Source: Deltaproteobacteria bacterium (lineage in GTDB: Bacteria; Myxococcota_A; Polyangia; Haliangiales; Haliangiaceae). From it: a DNA stretch of 64,000 bases. This document shows, piece by piece, positions 35,448 to 44,721 of the stretch; positions within the stretch are counted from its first letter, which is position 1, and each line of letters begins with the position of its first letter. The stretch lies in NCBI GenBank assembly GCA_020630875.1, contig JAHDIH010000010.1:1-64000 (forward strand), read 5' to 3'. A program made the position numbers and the translations under genes. Under the pieces are notes generated by a model. That model had not been told where the DNA came from and searched no databases. It was given only the letters and a program-made list of their open reading frames with translations.

Positions 35448-37643
35448 ATGGAACCAGCAAAGCAGCCAACTACCAGAATCGATAGTCTCCTCAACCGAGC
35501 GAGCCGTCGCTATCGAACTCATCGAGCCTTACAAGGTAGCTCGATTGCTCTTTTGGTAGCAGCCGTCATCGCTACGGTGGTAGGTCTCCTACTCTACCAG
35601 TGCGGAATATCCGTTAAAGCTGCTGCCATTTCGTGGTTGGCATGTGGCGCGGTGGTGGTTGCTACCGCCCTCTTCTTTTGGTCGCAAAAACCACCCAAGC
35701 ACGTGCTTGCCGCCGCAATCGACAAAGCGTCTGGCCTTTCAAGTCGAATCTCCTCGGCGTACGAATTTACGCGCGACAAACGGCAAGGATTTCTTATTCA
35801 GGAGGCCATCACCGATGCGCATCGCCATGCGGAGAAAGCCGACGTCGCTGCAGCAACCCCGATACCATTTCCCAAGTTGTTGGTACCGGCGCTAGTGATT
35901 ACCGCTATTTCCGTCGGCGTCGGCTACCTCGGGGTCGTGGTGCCACCTGAAGTTAATGCAGTCTTCCACAAAGATGGCAAAATACTTTCGTCAAAGACGT
36001 TCGTCTTGAATGGGGAGAAGTTCCGTCGTTCTGGCGAAACCACCAAACTGTCGCTGACCCAGGTAGCAGTTGGCCGCACCGGTCGAGATGAAGATGGCGA
36101 ACCGATGATCGCATGGGAGAAGACGAGCGGAACCACGACATCGTCTCAGGTATCAACCCCAGCGATGCGCTCCCTCAGCGCGATGGCACCTTCGGTGGCA
36201 AGTCCGGCTAAGTTTGAGTTAGTGGTGATAAGGGGAGCCAGAAAAAGTGAACCATTCACATTTGAAGTTTGGACCTCAAAAGCGAAAAAGTTCATCGAAA
36301 ACCCAGACCGCCTCGACTTGCGGGATCTGGAAGATATCGAGAACCAGAACCGCGATCTCCTGCAAAGCATTGACCCTGATGACGAAGACTTGAAGCAGCT
36401 GGTTCAAAAGACACAAGAACTGATTGAAAAGGCAAAGCAAGGACTGGTGACCAAACGCGAATTTCAACAAGCCTTAGCCAAACTTCAAAACGACTACATG
36501 CAACGTTCGACCGACAAGCACAATGACGTCAAAAAGACCATGAAGTCTCTCGCTCAGTCGCTGGCTAAGAACAAAGCTACCAAGTCCTTGGGCAAAGCTT
36601 TGCAAAACGGCGATCAAAAGAAAGCGCAGGAAGAATTCGAAAAGCTAGCTAAGAAACTTGAGTCTGGGACAATGAGCGAAAAAGAGGAGCAGGAACTCGC
36701 GAAAGCGTTAGAAAAAGCGTCTGACGCCATCAAGAAAAGCCAAGACAATGAGCAAGAGCAGCAAACAAAGAAGCAGCAACGTCTGCAGAACGAAATTGAT
36801 GAGCTCAACAAAAAAGCAAACAACGAAACCGACAAAGACAAAAAGAAGGAGATGTCGGATAAAGCCGAAAAGAAAAAGCGCGAGCTCAAACAGCTCAAGC
36901 GCGACGAGGAAAAGAAACAAAAGTCAGAGTCGCGCAGACAACTCAAAAAGTTGCAACGAAATTTACGTGAAGCTGCTCAAACCATAAAGAAACAGAAAAA
37001 CGTCCCTCCTGCGCAGAAGCAAGCAAGCCGCAAACAAGCTGCAAAACTAATGAGAGGGGCTAAGAAAAATTCGGGAGCGATAGACCGAGACCAGCGCAAA
37101 CTCCGCAACAAGCAAAAGTCGCAGTCGCGAATGAAAGACATGAAGGAAGCGGCAAGAAGAATGAGAAAAAAGGCACGCAACAAACAGCGCAGCAAATTCG
37201 GAAAGAACAAAAGCAAAAAGGGCAAAGGAAAGGGCCAAGGCCAAGGGCAAGGCCAAGGTCAAGGTGGCCAAGGGCCTGGTCAGGGTGGCAACGGCCAAGG
37301 CCAAGGGCAAGGCCAAGGTCAAGGTGGCCAAGGGCCTGGTCAGGGTGGCAACGGCCAAGGAGATGGAACCGATGGCAACTTCACTGGAGATCTGACAAAG
37401 AAACGTGACGGCGTCACTGACGATGGCGTCACCGGAGAAGTTACCGGAGATGGGGTCTCAGTGAAAGAAACCATTACTTCTGCTGCACAGAAAGGGTTTT
37501 CTGGGACTGGTTACAAACGCGTCTACAAAAACTACAAACATCACGCAGAAGAAGTCATGCAAAAAGAGAAAATTCCGACGGGCTACAGGCACTACATTCG
37601 GAAATATTACAGTAGGATACGGCATCAAGGAGAAGCGCCATGA
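35448..37643 (+). CDS. Large coiled-coil membrane protein (DUF4175-like)
   Basis: A 731-residue protein with two N-terminal membrane helices (LLVAAVIATVVGLLLYQC and a second near residue 55) and a third near 140-160. A beta-rich domain follows, then a long Lys/Glu/Gln-rich coiled coil (about 290-590), a Gly/Gln repeat stretch and a C-terminal GYKRVYKNYKHHAEEVMQ segment. This matches the DUF4175-type proteins that sit upstream of moxR/DUF58/VWA genes in several phyla. The ATG at 35448 is preferred over a TTG six bases earlier. Its stop overlaps the moxR ATG (ATGA). Confidence 0.8.
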   Translation: MEPAKQPTTRIDSLLNRASRRYRTHRALQGSSIALLVAAVIATVVGLLLYQCGISVKAAAISWLACGAVVVATALFFWSQKPPKHVLAAAIDKASGLSSRISSAYEFTRDKRQGFLIQEAITDAHRHAEKADVAAATPIPFPKLLVPALVITAISVGVGYLGVVVPPEVNAVFHKDGKILSSKTFVLNGEKFRRSGETTKLSLTQVAVGRTGRDEDGEPMIAWEKTSGTTTSSQVSTPAMRSLSAMAPSVASPAKFELVVIRGARKSEPFTFEVWTSKAKKFIENPDRLDLRDLEDIENQNRDLLQSIDPDDEDLKQLVQKTQELIEKAKQGLVTKREFQQALAKLQNDYMQRSTDKHNDVKKTMKSLAQSLAKNKATKSLGKALQNGDQKKAQEEFEKLAKKLESGTMSEKEEQELAKALEKASDAIKKSQDNEQEQQTKKQQRLQNEIDELNKKANNETDKDKKKEMSDKAEKKKRELKQLKRDEEKKQKSESRRQLKKLQRNLREAAQTIKKQKNVPPAQKQASRKQAAKLMRGAKKNSGAIDRDQRKLRNKQKSQSRMKDMKEAARRMRKKARNKQRSKFGKNKSKKGKGKGQGQGQGQGQGGQGPGQGGNGQGQGQGQGQGGQGPGQGGNGQGDGTDGNFTGDLTKKRDGVTDDGVTGEVTGDGVSVKETITSAAQKGFSGTGYKRVYKNYKHHAEEVMQKEKIPTGYRHYIRKYYSRIRHQGEAP
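37233..37352 (+). repeat. Two-copy 60-bp tandem repeat inside the DUF4175-like gene
   Basis: Two exact 60-base units (37233-37292 and 37293-37352), with a further partial start of the unit, encode Gly/Gln-rich peptide (GQGQGQGQGQGGQGPGQGGN per unit). The reading frame is kept because 60 is divisible by three. Repeats of this type change copy number by slippage, so length may vary between strains. Confidence 0.85.
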
Positions 37644-38626
37644 GTGAAAGCAAGCAAAAAGTAGAAGCATTTCAAAGTGACCTCGCGGCATTGCGTCAAG
37701 AAATAGGACGTTACATTGTGGGGCAAGACGATCTAATCAGGGACGTACTGATCTGCATTCTCGGACGCGGCCATGCCTTGCTTGAGGGAGTTCCAGGGCT
37801 GGGAAAAACCGTTCTTGTAAAAACGATAGCCAGCGCCGTTGACGCCGATTTCTCCCGCGTGCAGTTCACTCCCGATCTAATGCCGGCAGACATCGTCGGT
37901 ACCAACATGATCGTAGAAGATGAAAAGGGGAAACGTTACGAGTTCCAGCGCGGTCCAGTCTTCGCGAACATTGTACTTGCTGACGAGATCAACCGCGCCA
38001 CTCCCAAAACGCAGAGTGCCTTACTTGAAGCAATGAGTGAGGCGTCGGTGACGGTGGGAAATACCACCTACCCGCTCAAGCCGCCTTTCTTTGTTCTTGC
38101 TACCCAAAACCCATTAGAAATGGAAGGCACCTACCCTCTGCCCGAGGCGCAACTTGACAGATTTTTCTACAAGCTTACCGTCCCCTTCCCGAATCGCGAG
38201 GCGCTGCACCAAATCCTAGAGCGCACCACCAGTGCAGAGAAACCTACTATCAACAAAGTGATTTCGAGACAGCGTCTCACAGAAATGAGCGACTTTGTTC
38301 GACAGGTGCCAATTGCCAAGTCCGTACAAGACTTCGCGATCCGAGTGCTGCTTGCGACGCACCCAGATGGACCAGGAGCGACCGAGGCCACCAAAAAGTA
38401 CGTACGCTTCGGTGGTTCTCCACGGGGGGCCCAGACGTTGATTCTCGCCGGTAAGATCAACGCGCTTTTGGAAGGACGATTTGCAGTCGCCACAGATGAC
38501 ATAAGAACGGCAGCCAAACCAGCGCTTAGGCATCGGCTGGGACTCAACTTTGAAGGTCAAGCAGAGGGCATCACCGCGGACCAAGTAATCGAGCAAATTC
38601 TGGACAAAACACCTGAAGCGGTCTAA
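37640..38626 (+). CDS. MoxR-family AAA+ ATPase
   Basis: A 328-residue AAA+ protein. GVPGLGKTVLVKTIA is Walker A, LADEINRATPKTQSALLEAM Walker B and the following MoxR signature, and ATQNPLEMEGTYPLPEAQLD the sensor/pre-sensor region. MoxR ATPases act as chaperone-like partners of VWA proteins encoded beside them, which is the case here. ATGA overlap upstream, TAATG overlap downstream. Confidence 0.95.
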   Translation: MSESKQKVEAFQSDLAALRQEIGRYIVGQDDLIRDVLICILGRGHALLEGVPGLGKTVLVKTIASAVDADFSRVQFTPDLMPADIVGTNMIVEDEKGKRYEFQRGPVFANIVLADEINRATPKTQSALLEAMSEASVTVGNTTYPLKPPFFVLATQNPLEMEGTYPLPEAQLDRFFYKLTVPFPNREALHQILERTTSAEKPTINKVISRQRLTEMSDFVRQVPIAKSVQDFAIRVLLATHPDGPGATEATKKYVRFGGSPRGAQTLILAGKINALLEGRFAVATDDIRTAAKPALRHRLGLNFEGQAEGITADQVIEQILDKTPEAV

Positions 38627-39519
38627 TGGCAAAAGAGAAACAGCCAGTCGTTTTTGACGATGAGTTCCAAAAGAAGCTCGAATACTTGCACATCGTAGCG
38701 AAAAAACTGTTCAGCGGTGCGAATAGAGCGGATAGGAAAACCAAACTTGTTGGCTCTGGAATCGAGTTTGCCGATCACCGCAACTACTCTCCAGGAGACG
38801 ACTTTCGTTACATCGACTGGAACCTCTACGGTCGCATCGACAAGTTGATGCTTCGTCTCTTCGAAGAAGAGGAAGACCTATTCGTATACTTTCTGGTGGA
38901 CTGTTCATCTTCGATGGCAATCGGCAAACCTTCGAAGCATCACTACGCACTTAAGGTGGCCGCGGCACTAGGTTACGTGGCGTTGGCCAACCTAGACCGG
39001 GCGAGTTATGTACTCTTTGGTGACAAAATCAAGGACAACATGCCCCCCGCACGCGGCAAGGCACGAATCTTCAACATACTTGACTTCCTCTCCGCAAGCC
39101 GGTGCGAAGGGACCACAAGTTTGAACGACATCACCAAATCCTTCGTGTTGAAGCAAAAACGTAAAGGGTTAGTCGTCCTAATTTCAGATTTCTACGACGC
39201 AGAAGGCTACCAGAGCGCTATTGATACCCTTCGCTATCATAAGTTCGACCCTTTTGTCGTCCAGGTCACCGATCCCAAAGAAGCGGAACCGGATCTGTAT
39301 GGCGACCTTGCCATCGTGGACTGTGAAGGTGGCGCGGCGAAGAACATTACCGTGTCACGCGAGTTACTCAAGGCCTACAAAAAAGCCCACGCAGACTACT
39401 GCAAAGAAATTGCGGACTACTGCACCTCGGTAGCGGTCCCCTACTTTCGAACTACCACGGCCCTGCCATTTGACGAACTCGTCTTAAAAATATTCCGAGT
39501 TGGAGGTTTTCTTAAGTGA
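38626..39519 (+). CDS. DUF58 protein
   Basis: A 297-residue protein. DDFRYIDWNLYGRIDKLMLR is the DUF58 signature. FLVDCSSSMAIG carries a VWA-like metal site (DxSxS pattern). The pairing of MoxR and DUF58 is one of the most conserved in this protein group. The stop overlaps the next GTG start (GTGA). Confidence 0.92.
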   Translation: MAKEKQPVVFDDEFQKKLEYLHIVAKKLFSGANRADRKTKLVGSGIEFADHRNYSPGDDFRYIDWNLYGRIDKLMLRLFEEEEDLFVYFLVDCSSSMAIGKPSKHHYALKVAAALGYVALANLDRASYVLFGDKIKDNMPPARGKARIFNILDFLSASRCEGTTSLNDITKSFVLKQKRKGLVVLISDFYDAEGYQSAIDTLRYHKFDPFVVQVTDPKEAEPDLYGDLAIVDCEGGAAKNITVSRELLKAYKKAHADYCKEIADYCTSVAVPYFRTTTALPFDELVLKIFRVGGFLK

Positions 39520-41426
39520 CGGGACTGTCCACCTTACCCTCCACACTTCTTCTCATTGCTCTCGCAGTGGGGGCGATACTTATTGTGGCTGCCTATTTTC
39601 TGAAAATGAAAAGAAGGCGTTTTGAAGTACCGTTTGCGCACCTTTGGCAGCGAGTACTCAAAGATGTGGAATCTAAGAGCTTATTCCATCGTCTTCGCAA
39701 ACTGCTGTCCTTACTGCTTCAGCTTGCTATTTTTGCGATGTTAGCTGGTACGGCCTTCCTTACGACGTGTGGCCAAAAAGAAGCAAATCCACGGAACACC
39801 GTATACCTAGTGGACACTTCGGCCTCGATGGGAACCACCGATGTCAACGCCCTCCCTAGATTACGTGCGGCCAAAGCTGAGCTTCGCCGCATGCTCAAAA
39901 GCAAAGACGAAAACGACGCGGCCATTATCGTCGGACTTGACCATCTCGGAGCGCCTGTTTCCCGATTCACCTCCGATCTCGGAGAGTTGCTCAGGCAATC
40001 CGACTCTTTATCTCTCGAGGGGTCTCGCGCGGATATTAAAAAAGCCCTCCATGTCGCAGAAAACTTGCTTGATGGCCGACAAAGACCTGAAATCGTCATA
40101 CTAGGCGATGGGCAGTATGCAGAAACTTTAATGAACTACCAAAGCAAGACATCGGGGGTTAAGATTTTTCACAAAACCTTCGGGTCCGCCACCGAGAATA
40201 TCGCACTCACAGGTTTTAGCGTACGGCGTTACCCTACCAACCGGCTCTCTTTTGAAGGAATGCTAGAAGTTAGCAACACCGGCGAAAAATCGCGTAAATC
40301 TACGCTTCAAGTTTCAATCGACGAATCCGTGATTGAAGAAAAAACGATTGAATTGGATCCTGGCGAATCCAAAGTCGTGCTGCTTCCGGATCTTGGCGGC
40401 TCGGATGGAAATCGTCTGACTGCCAAACTACTAAATACGGCAGACCTATTTACTGCCGACGATACGGCATATGCCATTGTTCCAGACAGCAAGCTTCAAA
40501 AACTACTGGTGGTCACCAGCAACAACAAGTTTCTCAGCAAAGGACTTGAGGCGTACAGCGACATAGTCGAAGCAAAGACGGTGTCGCCAGCTGACTTCGA
40601 AAGAATGCCAGCAAGCAAACTCAAAAGCTATGAGGCCATTGTCTTTGATGACTACACCCCAAAAACGCTGCCAGAGAACGCCAACATCCTGATGTTCAAT
40701 CCTGACGCGGCATCCTCTCCGATCCCTACTAAGTCCAAACTGAATTCCCCGAGAATCACCAAACTAACCAATCACCCCGTAGCTCGCTGGCTGGTACTAA
40801 GCGATGTTAACTTTGTGGAGTCTAAAGTGTTCTCACTAGACAGAAGCAAACGAGATAAAGCAGTCGCTCTTTCCATTCGATCGCCAATAATTGCTGCTAG
40901 AAATGAGGGCCACCGGCAAATCGTTGTGGCAGGATTCTCGCTCGGCAAAACCGACCTGGTGCTGAGGGTCGGGTTCCCACTGCTTTTGATCAACGTGCTG
41001 GATTGGTTTTCCAATTCAACGACCACCTACCTCGCAAGCATTCCAACAGGGCAAAGCAGAAGAATTGCGGTAGAAAACACATCAGAAAACGAGCATTCGA
41101 CGGTGACTCTTATCGGCGAGAACGAGCAGTTTGTGGTGCCGGTCACGCGAGGCATTGCAGAAGTAAACATATCTGCTCCGGGGTTCTACGACATCGTTGA
41201 TGAAAACGAGACTACCATTGCCACCGTCGCGGCCAACATTGCCGACCGAAGAGAGTCAACCATCGCCCCCACCGCTAAAGTGATGATGGGTAATACGTCG
41301 ATAAGTGAACCAAGCATCGCAAAGAAGCGCAGGACCAACTTTGTAATCTGGCGTTATCTAGTGCTTGCTGCGATTCTACTGTTGTTTGTAGAATGGGGCA
41401 CCTACCATCGGAGGATCACCCTATGA
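39516..41426 (+). CDS. BatA-like VWA membrane protein
   Basis: A 636-residue membrane protein. Two N-terminal helices surround RRRFEVPFAHLW, the BatA-type double-TM motif. A VWA domain with VYLVDTSASMGTTD (metal site DxSxS) follows, then beta-rich domains and a GATase-like segment, and a C-terminal helix (YLVLAAILLLFVEW). The GTG start overlaps the DUF58 stop; its stop overlaps the next ATG. Confidence 0.88.
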   Translation: MTGLSTLPSTLLLIALAVGAILIVAAYFLKMKRRRFEVPFAHLWQRVLKDVESKSLFHRLRKLLSLLLQLAIFAMLAGTAFLTTCGQKEANPRNTVYLVDTSASMGTTDVNALPRLRAAKAELRRMLKSKDENDAAIIVGLDHLGAPVSRFTSDLGELLRQSDSLSLEGSRADIKKALHVAENLLDGRQRPEIVILGDGQYAETLMNYQSKTSGVKIFHKTFGSATENIALTGFSVRRYPTNRLSFEGMLEVSNTGEKSRKSTLQVSIDESVIEEKTIELDPGESKVVLLPDLGGSDGNRLTAKLLNTADLFTADDTAYAIVPDSKLQKLLVVTSNNKFLSKGLEAYSDIVEAKTVSPADFERMPASKLKSYEAIVFDDYTPKTLPENANILMFNPDAASSPIPTKSKLNSPRITKLTNHPVARWLVLSDVNFVESKVFSLDRSKRDKAVALSIRSPIIAARNEGHRQIVVAGFSLGKTDLVLRVGFPLLLINVLDWFSNSTTTYLASIPTGQSRRIAVENTSENEHSTVTLIGENEQFVVPVTRGIAEVNISAPGFYDIVDENETTIATVAANIADRRESTIAPTAKVMMGNTSISEPSIAKKRRTNFVIWRYLVLAAILLLFVEWGTYHRRITL

Positions 41427-44113
41427 AAAGGACTGCCGCTCTTCTCATCGCTGTCATCGCGTCTGTCGCAATCGTTGGAGGCGTCTATTGGCTTTTGGCT
41501 CACGGCATTCCCACGCTCCCCTGGGGCGACAAGTCTATCGACCTAGCTGCACCTATTTGGCTATACGGATTGGCCGTCGTTCCATTCTTCTACGCGTTCA
41601 CGACATTCTCTCTTACCGATCTGAGCCTGGCGCAACATATCCTTCAAGCCACCCTCAGAACACTGGTAGTCACCGCAGCGATCCTCGCATTGGCAAGGCC
41701 TCAGACCACTTCGCGTTCGTCGAGGGTGGCTATTGCGATCCTTGTAGACGTATCGGCATCTGTTACGGACGAACAAATAGACAGTGCCAAACAGTACATC
41801 GCCGCGGTGGAAAAATCGAAAGCAGAAGGCACCGCCATTGAAGTAATTACGTTTGCCGGGCAGGCGCGAAAAGAAACAAAAAATGAGGGAACTTGGCAAC
41901 TATCCAGACATTCTACAGAAGCGAAGACGGACATCGAGTCTGCCCTTCATCTGGCTTATGGCGTACTGCCTGCCGGATACGTTCCCCAGGTAATCCTGCT
42001 GTCGGATGGAAACCATACCGAAGGCAGCCTTGTTACTTCTGCCGGCCGAGCTCAATCCTTTGGCATTCCCATATCATGGGGAGAGCTTCCAGAGAGTGAC
42101 GCGGTAGAAGTTCGGGTGCAAAGCATCAGCGCCCCTACCGACGTGAGAGCGGGCGAGCCATTCAATGTCACTGTAGAGCTTTGGAGCAGTCGTGAGCAAG
42201 AAGTCACCGTCTTTCTAAAGCAAGATGACTTCGCCAACCCACTCGCTCCCAAAATTACCGAATCCATACCGGCGGGTCGCTCTACCCTTAAATTTAAGAG
42301 TAAGTCTCCTCGCGCTGGGGTCACCCGCTATACTGCGACGATCCAGAAACCAACCCACGATACTCAAGCTAGCAACAATACGGCGACTTTCATTGTTCCG
42401 GTGATTGGCAAACCCAACGTTCTATACGTAGAAGGAGGATTGCTGAGGGACAGAAACACCGCCAGCTACCTTCGTCGCGCGCTTGAAGCACAGCACATCG
42501 ATGTGGAAGTCCGTGGTCCCAGGAGCTTACCAACCACCGTTGCCTCGCTTAAAAAGTTCGACATGGTCATCGTCTCAGACGTTGCGGCCAAACTAATGAG
42601 TCTTTCGCAAATGAATACCCTTGATCGCTTTGTTCGTAGCGAAGGTGGCGGTTTAGTCATGGCGGGCGGGGAAGACTCATTCGGCTCAGGCGGATACCAA
42701 GGCACGAAGATCGAAAAACTGCTGCCGGTTCGCTTTGATTCAGAAACCATCCGTGAACAGCCCAACGTAGCAATAGTCTTGGTAATTGACAGGTCGGGCT
42801 CTATGTCTGGCGCTAAAATTGAAGCCGCCAAGACTTCTGCAAGAGCAACTTCTGAAGTTTTATCCTCTCGAGACCTGATTGCTGTGGTAGCTCATGACAG
42901 CCGACCCGAAGTAATTGTGAGACTGCAGCGCGCCGCTAACAGAACCAAGATCTCAAACGACATTGGCCGTATCCGCCCGGGAGGGGGAACTCATATCGCG
43001 CCAGCTCTGCGAGAAGCGCACAACATCTTGCAGAATGCCAGTGCAAAAGTAAAACATGTAATTGTTCTGAGTGACGGACAAGCCCCTTACCAAGGAATCG
43101 CCGATTTGTGCGATGACATGCGAAGCAGCGGCATTACCATTTCAGCAGTTGGTATCGGTGACGCTGACAAAGACTTACTTACCCTGATCACCGACCATGG
43201 CGAAGGTCGTTTGTACCTAACCCAAGACTTATCGCGACTTCCACGAATTTTCGCGCAAGAAACCAGCGAAGCGCAACGAAATGCATTGGTGGAAGAGCCA
43301 GTCGCTGTCCGAGTCGTCAAACGTACAGCCCTGATTGAAGGTACTGGCGTAGATAAAGCTCCGCCACTAAAAGGTTACGTATCGGTAAAAGCTAAACCTA
43401 CAGCTGACCTGGTACTCGCAGTAAACACCGGAGAGCCACTGCTCGCATCCTGGCGCGTTGGCGCAGGAACAGCCATCGCCTGGACCAGTGACGTAAAAAA
43501 CAGATGGTCGGTAAATTGGCTGCGTTGGCCGGGGTACAGTCGTTTTTGGGCGCAGCTGGTTCGCTCCAGCATGAGGAAGAAAGCTTTTGATTCCTACGAC
43601 ATCACTTCTACCATTGACGGCGACCAAGCAATCGTGACCGTCAATGCGTTAGATAACAATGAGAAGTTCGTCAACAAGTTATCGACAGAGCTACTATTAG
43701 TAGATCCCAAATCCGACAAAGTCGTCAAAAGTCTCGCCATGCCGCAAGTGGCCGCGGGGATGTACCAGGCGGCAATATCAATGAATGGCCAAGCCAACCT
43801 GATAGCCAAGGCGATTCACAAGCGCGATGGTCGTAAAGTCGCAGAGTCGGTAACGGCCCTTTCGATTCCTTACCCTTCCGAGTTTTCGACTACCGAGAGC
43901 AATATCAGCACCCTCGACTACCTCGCTGAAGCTACGGGTGGCATAAGCGCCGCCAAACCGGAAGTGGCAGCCAAGATTGAAGCTGCCGAGCCCATTATCT
44001 ACACCGCCGAACTGTGGCCGTGGGTTCTGCTATTTGCGGGACTCTTGCTAATACTTGATCTGTACTCTAAACGCGTCAGATTGTTCGGATACAGAGCTAT
44101 CAAGTTTTCGTAG
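41423..44113 (+). CDS. Membrane protein with two VWA domains and a GATase-like domain
   Basis: An 896-residue protein. Three membrane helices precede a first VWA domain (IAILVDVSASVTDEQI). A beta-rich domain leads to a class I glutamine-amidotransferase-like fold (NVLYVEGGLLRDRNTASYLR to GGGLVMAGGEDSFGSGGYQG), and a second VWA domain (VLVIDRSGSMSGAKIEAAKT) lies near residue 455. A C-terminal helix ends the protein. I use the ATG at 41423: GGAGG lies 7 bases upstream and it overlaps the preceding stop. Proteins of this build (DUF1355/GATase1-like with VWA) are regular members of MoxR operons. Confidence 0.88.
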   Translation: MKRTAALLIAVIASVAIVGGVYWLLAHGIPTLPWGDKSIDLAAPIWLYGLAVVPFFYAFTTFSLTDLSLAQHILQATLRTLVVTAAILALARPQTTSRSSRVAIAILVDVSASVTDEQIDSAKQYIAAVEKSKAEGTAIEVITFAGQARKETKNEGTWQLSRHSTEAKTDIESALHLAYGVLPAGYVPQVILLSDGNHTEGSLVTSAGRAQSFGIPISWGELPESDAVEVRVQSISAPTDVRAGEPFNVTVELWSSREQEVTVFLKQDDFANPLAPKITESIPAGRSTLKFKSKSPRAGVTRYTATIQKPTHDTQASNNTATFIVPVIGKPNVLYVEGGLLRDRNTASYLRRALEAQHIDVEVRGPRSLPTTVASLKKFDMVIVSDVAAKLMSLSQMNTLDRFVRSEGGGLVMAGGEDSFGSGGYQGTKIEKLLPVRFDSETIREQPNVAIVLVIDRSGSMSGAKIEAAKTSARATSEVLSSRDLIAVVAHDSRPEVIVRLQRAANRTKISNDIGRIRPGGGTHIAPALREAHNILQNASAKVKHVIVLSDGQAPYQGIADLCDDMRSSGITISAVGIGDADKDLLTLITDHGEGRLYLTQDLSRLPRIFAQETSEAQRNALVEEPVAVRVVKRTALIEGTGVDKAPPLKGYVSVKAKPTADLVLAVNTGEPLLASWRVGAGTAIAWTSDVKNRWSVNWLRWPGYSRFWAQLVRSSMRKKAFDSYDITSTIDGDQAIVTVNALDNNEKFVNKLSTELLLVDPKSDKVVKSLAMPQVAAGMYQAAISMNGQANLIAKAIHKRDGRKVAESVTALSIPYPSEFSTTESNISTLDYLAEATGGISAAKPEVAAKIEAAEPIIYTAELWPWVLLFAGLLLILDLYSKRVRLFGYRAIKFS

Positions 44114-44118
44114 TCGTA

Positions 44119-44289
44119 TTAAGGCTTCTTTGTGCGCTCTAAAAATGAAACCTCTTTCTCTACGGACCTAAGCGTTCCTTCAATTGTATCGAAAACTTCC
44201 TGCCGACAGCTAGATTCGGTATCTTCTATTAACTTCTCGAACTCCACAACCTCCAATTCCCCTTTATGCAAACCGAGGATTTGAAGCAT
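44119..44289 (-). CDS. Tiny acidic/helical protein
   Basis: A 56-residue ORF: MLQILGLHKGELEVVEFEKL, then ending in LERTKKP. It is rich in Glu and Lys with heptad-like spacing, so probably helical. It starts three bases after the stop of the 71-residue ORF and uses the same strand. No family recognised. Confidence 0.5.
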   Translation of the reverse strand: MLQILGLHKGELEVVEFEKLIEDTESSCRQEVFDTIEGTLRSVEKEVSFLERTKKP

Positions 44290-44292
44290 AGC

Positions 44293-44508
44293 CTATCTCT
44301 GTGCGACCATCCCCTTCTGCTCAGCGACAACACTCATTAACTCGTTCGTTCGCGAACTTTTTCCAAGTTTATCAATTCGCTCCATTAGTGGATAAATAAT
44401 ATCGTACAGAGGCTGGAAACGGTGAGCGTTTGCATTTCTTAAGTGAGACACCCTAGTCTCGAGTTGAGACCGTTTATCTTTTTCCACTTTATGTGAAACT
44501 TCTTTCAC
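44293..44508 (-). CDS. Small helical protein
   Basis: A 71-residue ORF from a GTG (first residues MKEVSHKVEKDKRSQLETRV). It is basic at the start, with heptad-like leucines and a PLYDIIYPLMERIDKLG centre. The GTG overlaps the stop of the upstream lipoprotein ORF (GTGA), a sign of translational coupling. No known family. Confidence 0.5.
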   Translation of the reverse strand: MKEVSHKVEKDKRSQLETRVSHLRNANAHRFQPLYDIIYPLMERIDKLGKSSRTNELMSVVAEQKGMVAQR

Positions 44509-44612
44509 GAATACGCGCGCGCAGACGTTTCGCTCTTAACTGGATAATCCGTCTTTCTCTCCTGTGCGCACCCAAAAACCAGGACTATAGCCAAACAACT
44601 TCTCGCGGTCAT
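44505..44612 (-). CDS. Tiny lipoprotein
   Basis: A 35-residue ORF. MTARSCLAIVLVFGC is a complete short lipoprotein signal with lipobox VFGC; the mature part would be 21 residues, starting CAQERKTDYPVKS. Such size is close to bacteriocin-lysis or entericidin-like lipoproteins, a resemblance in size only. The stop shares bases with the GTG of the next ORF. Confidence 0.45.
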   Translation of the reverse strand: MTARSCLAIVLVFGCAQERKTDYPVKSETSARAYS

Positions 44613-44721
44613 AGCATAAGTTAACAAAGCCACCGTCGACAGACAATCGACAATATCGAAATCAACTTAGAAGATACGGACGTGAATGGCATAGAGTCGG
44701 CGATAACGGTATATTCCTAAG

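Noticed and set aside
37233-37352. Direct repeats as a CRISPR array
   Set aside because: Contiguous 60-bp units without spacers, in frame within a gene.
35448-44113. MoxR/VWA operon as a ternary defence system
   Set aside because: The set contains DUF58 and BatA-type membrane proteins, which belong to the common Bat-like group, and no effector domain is present.
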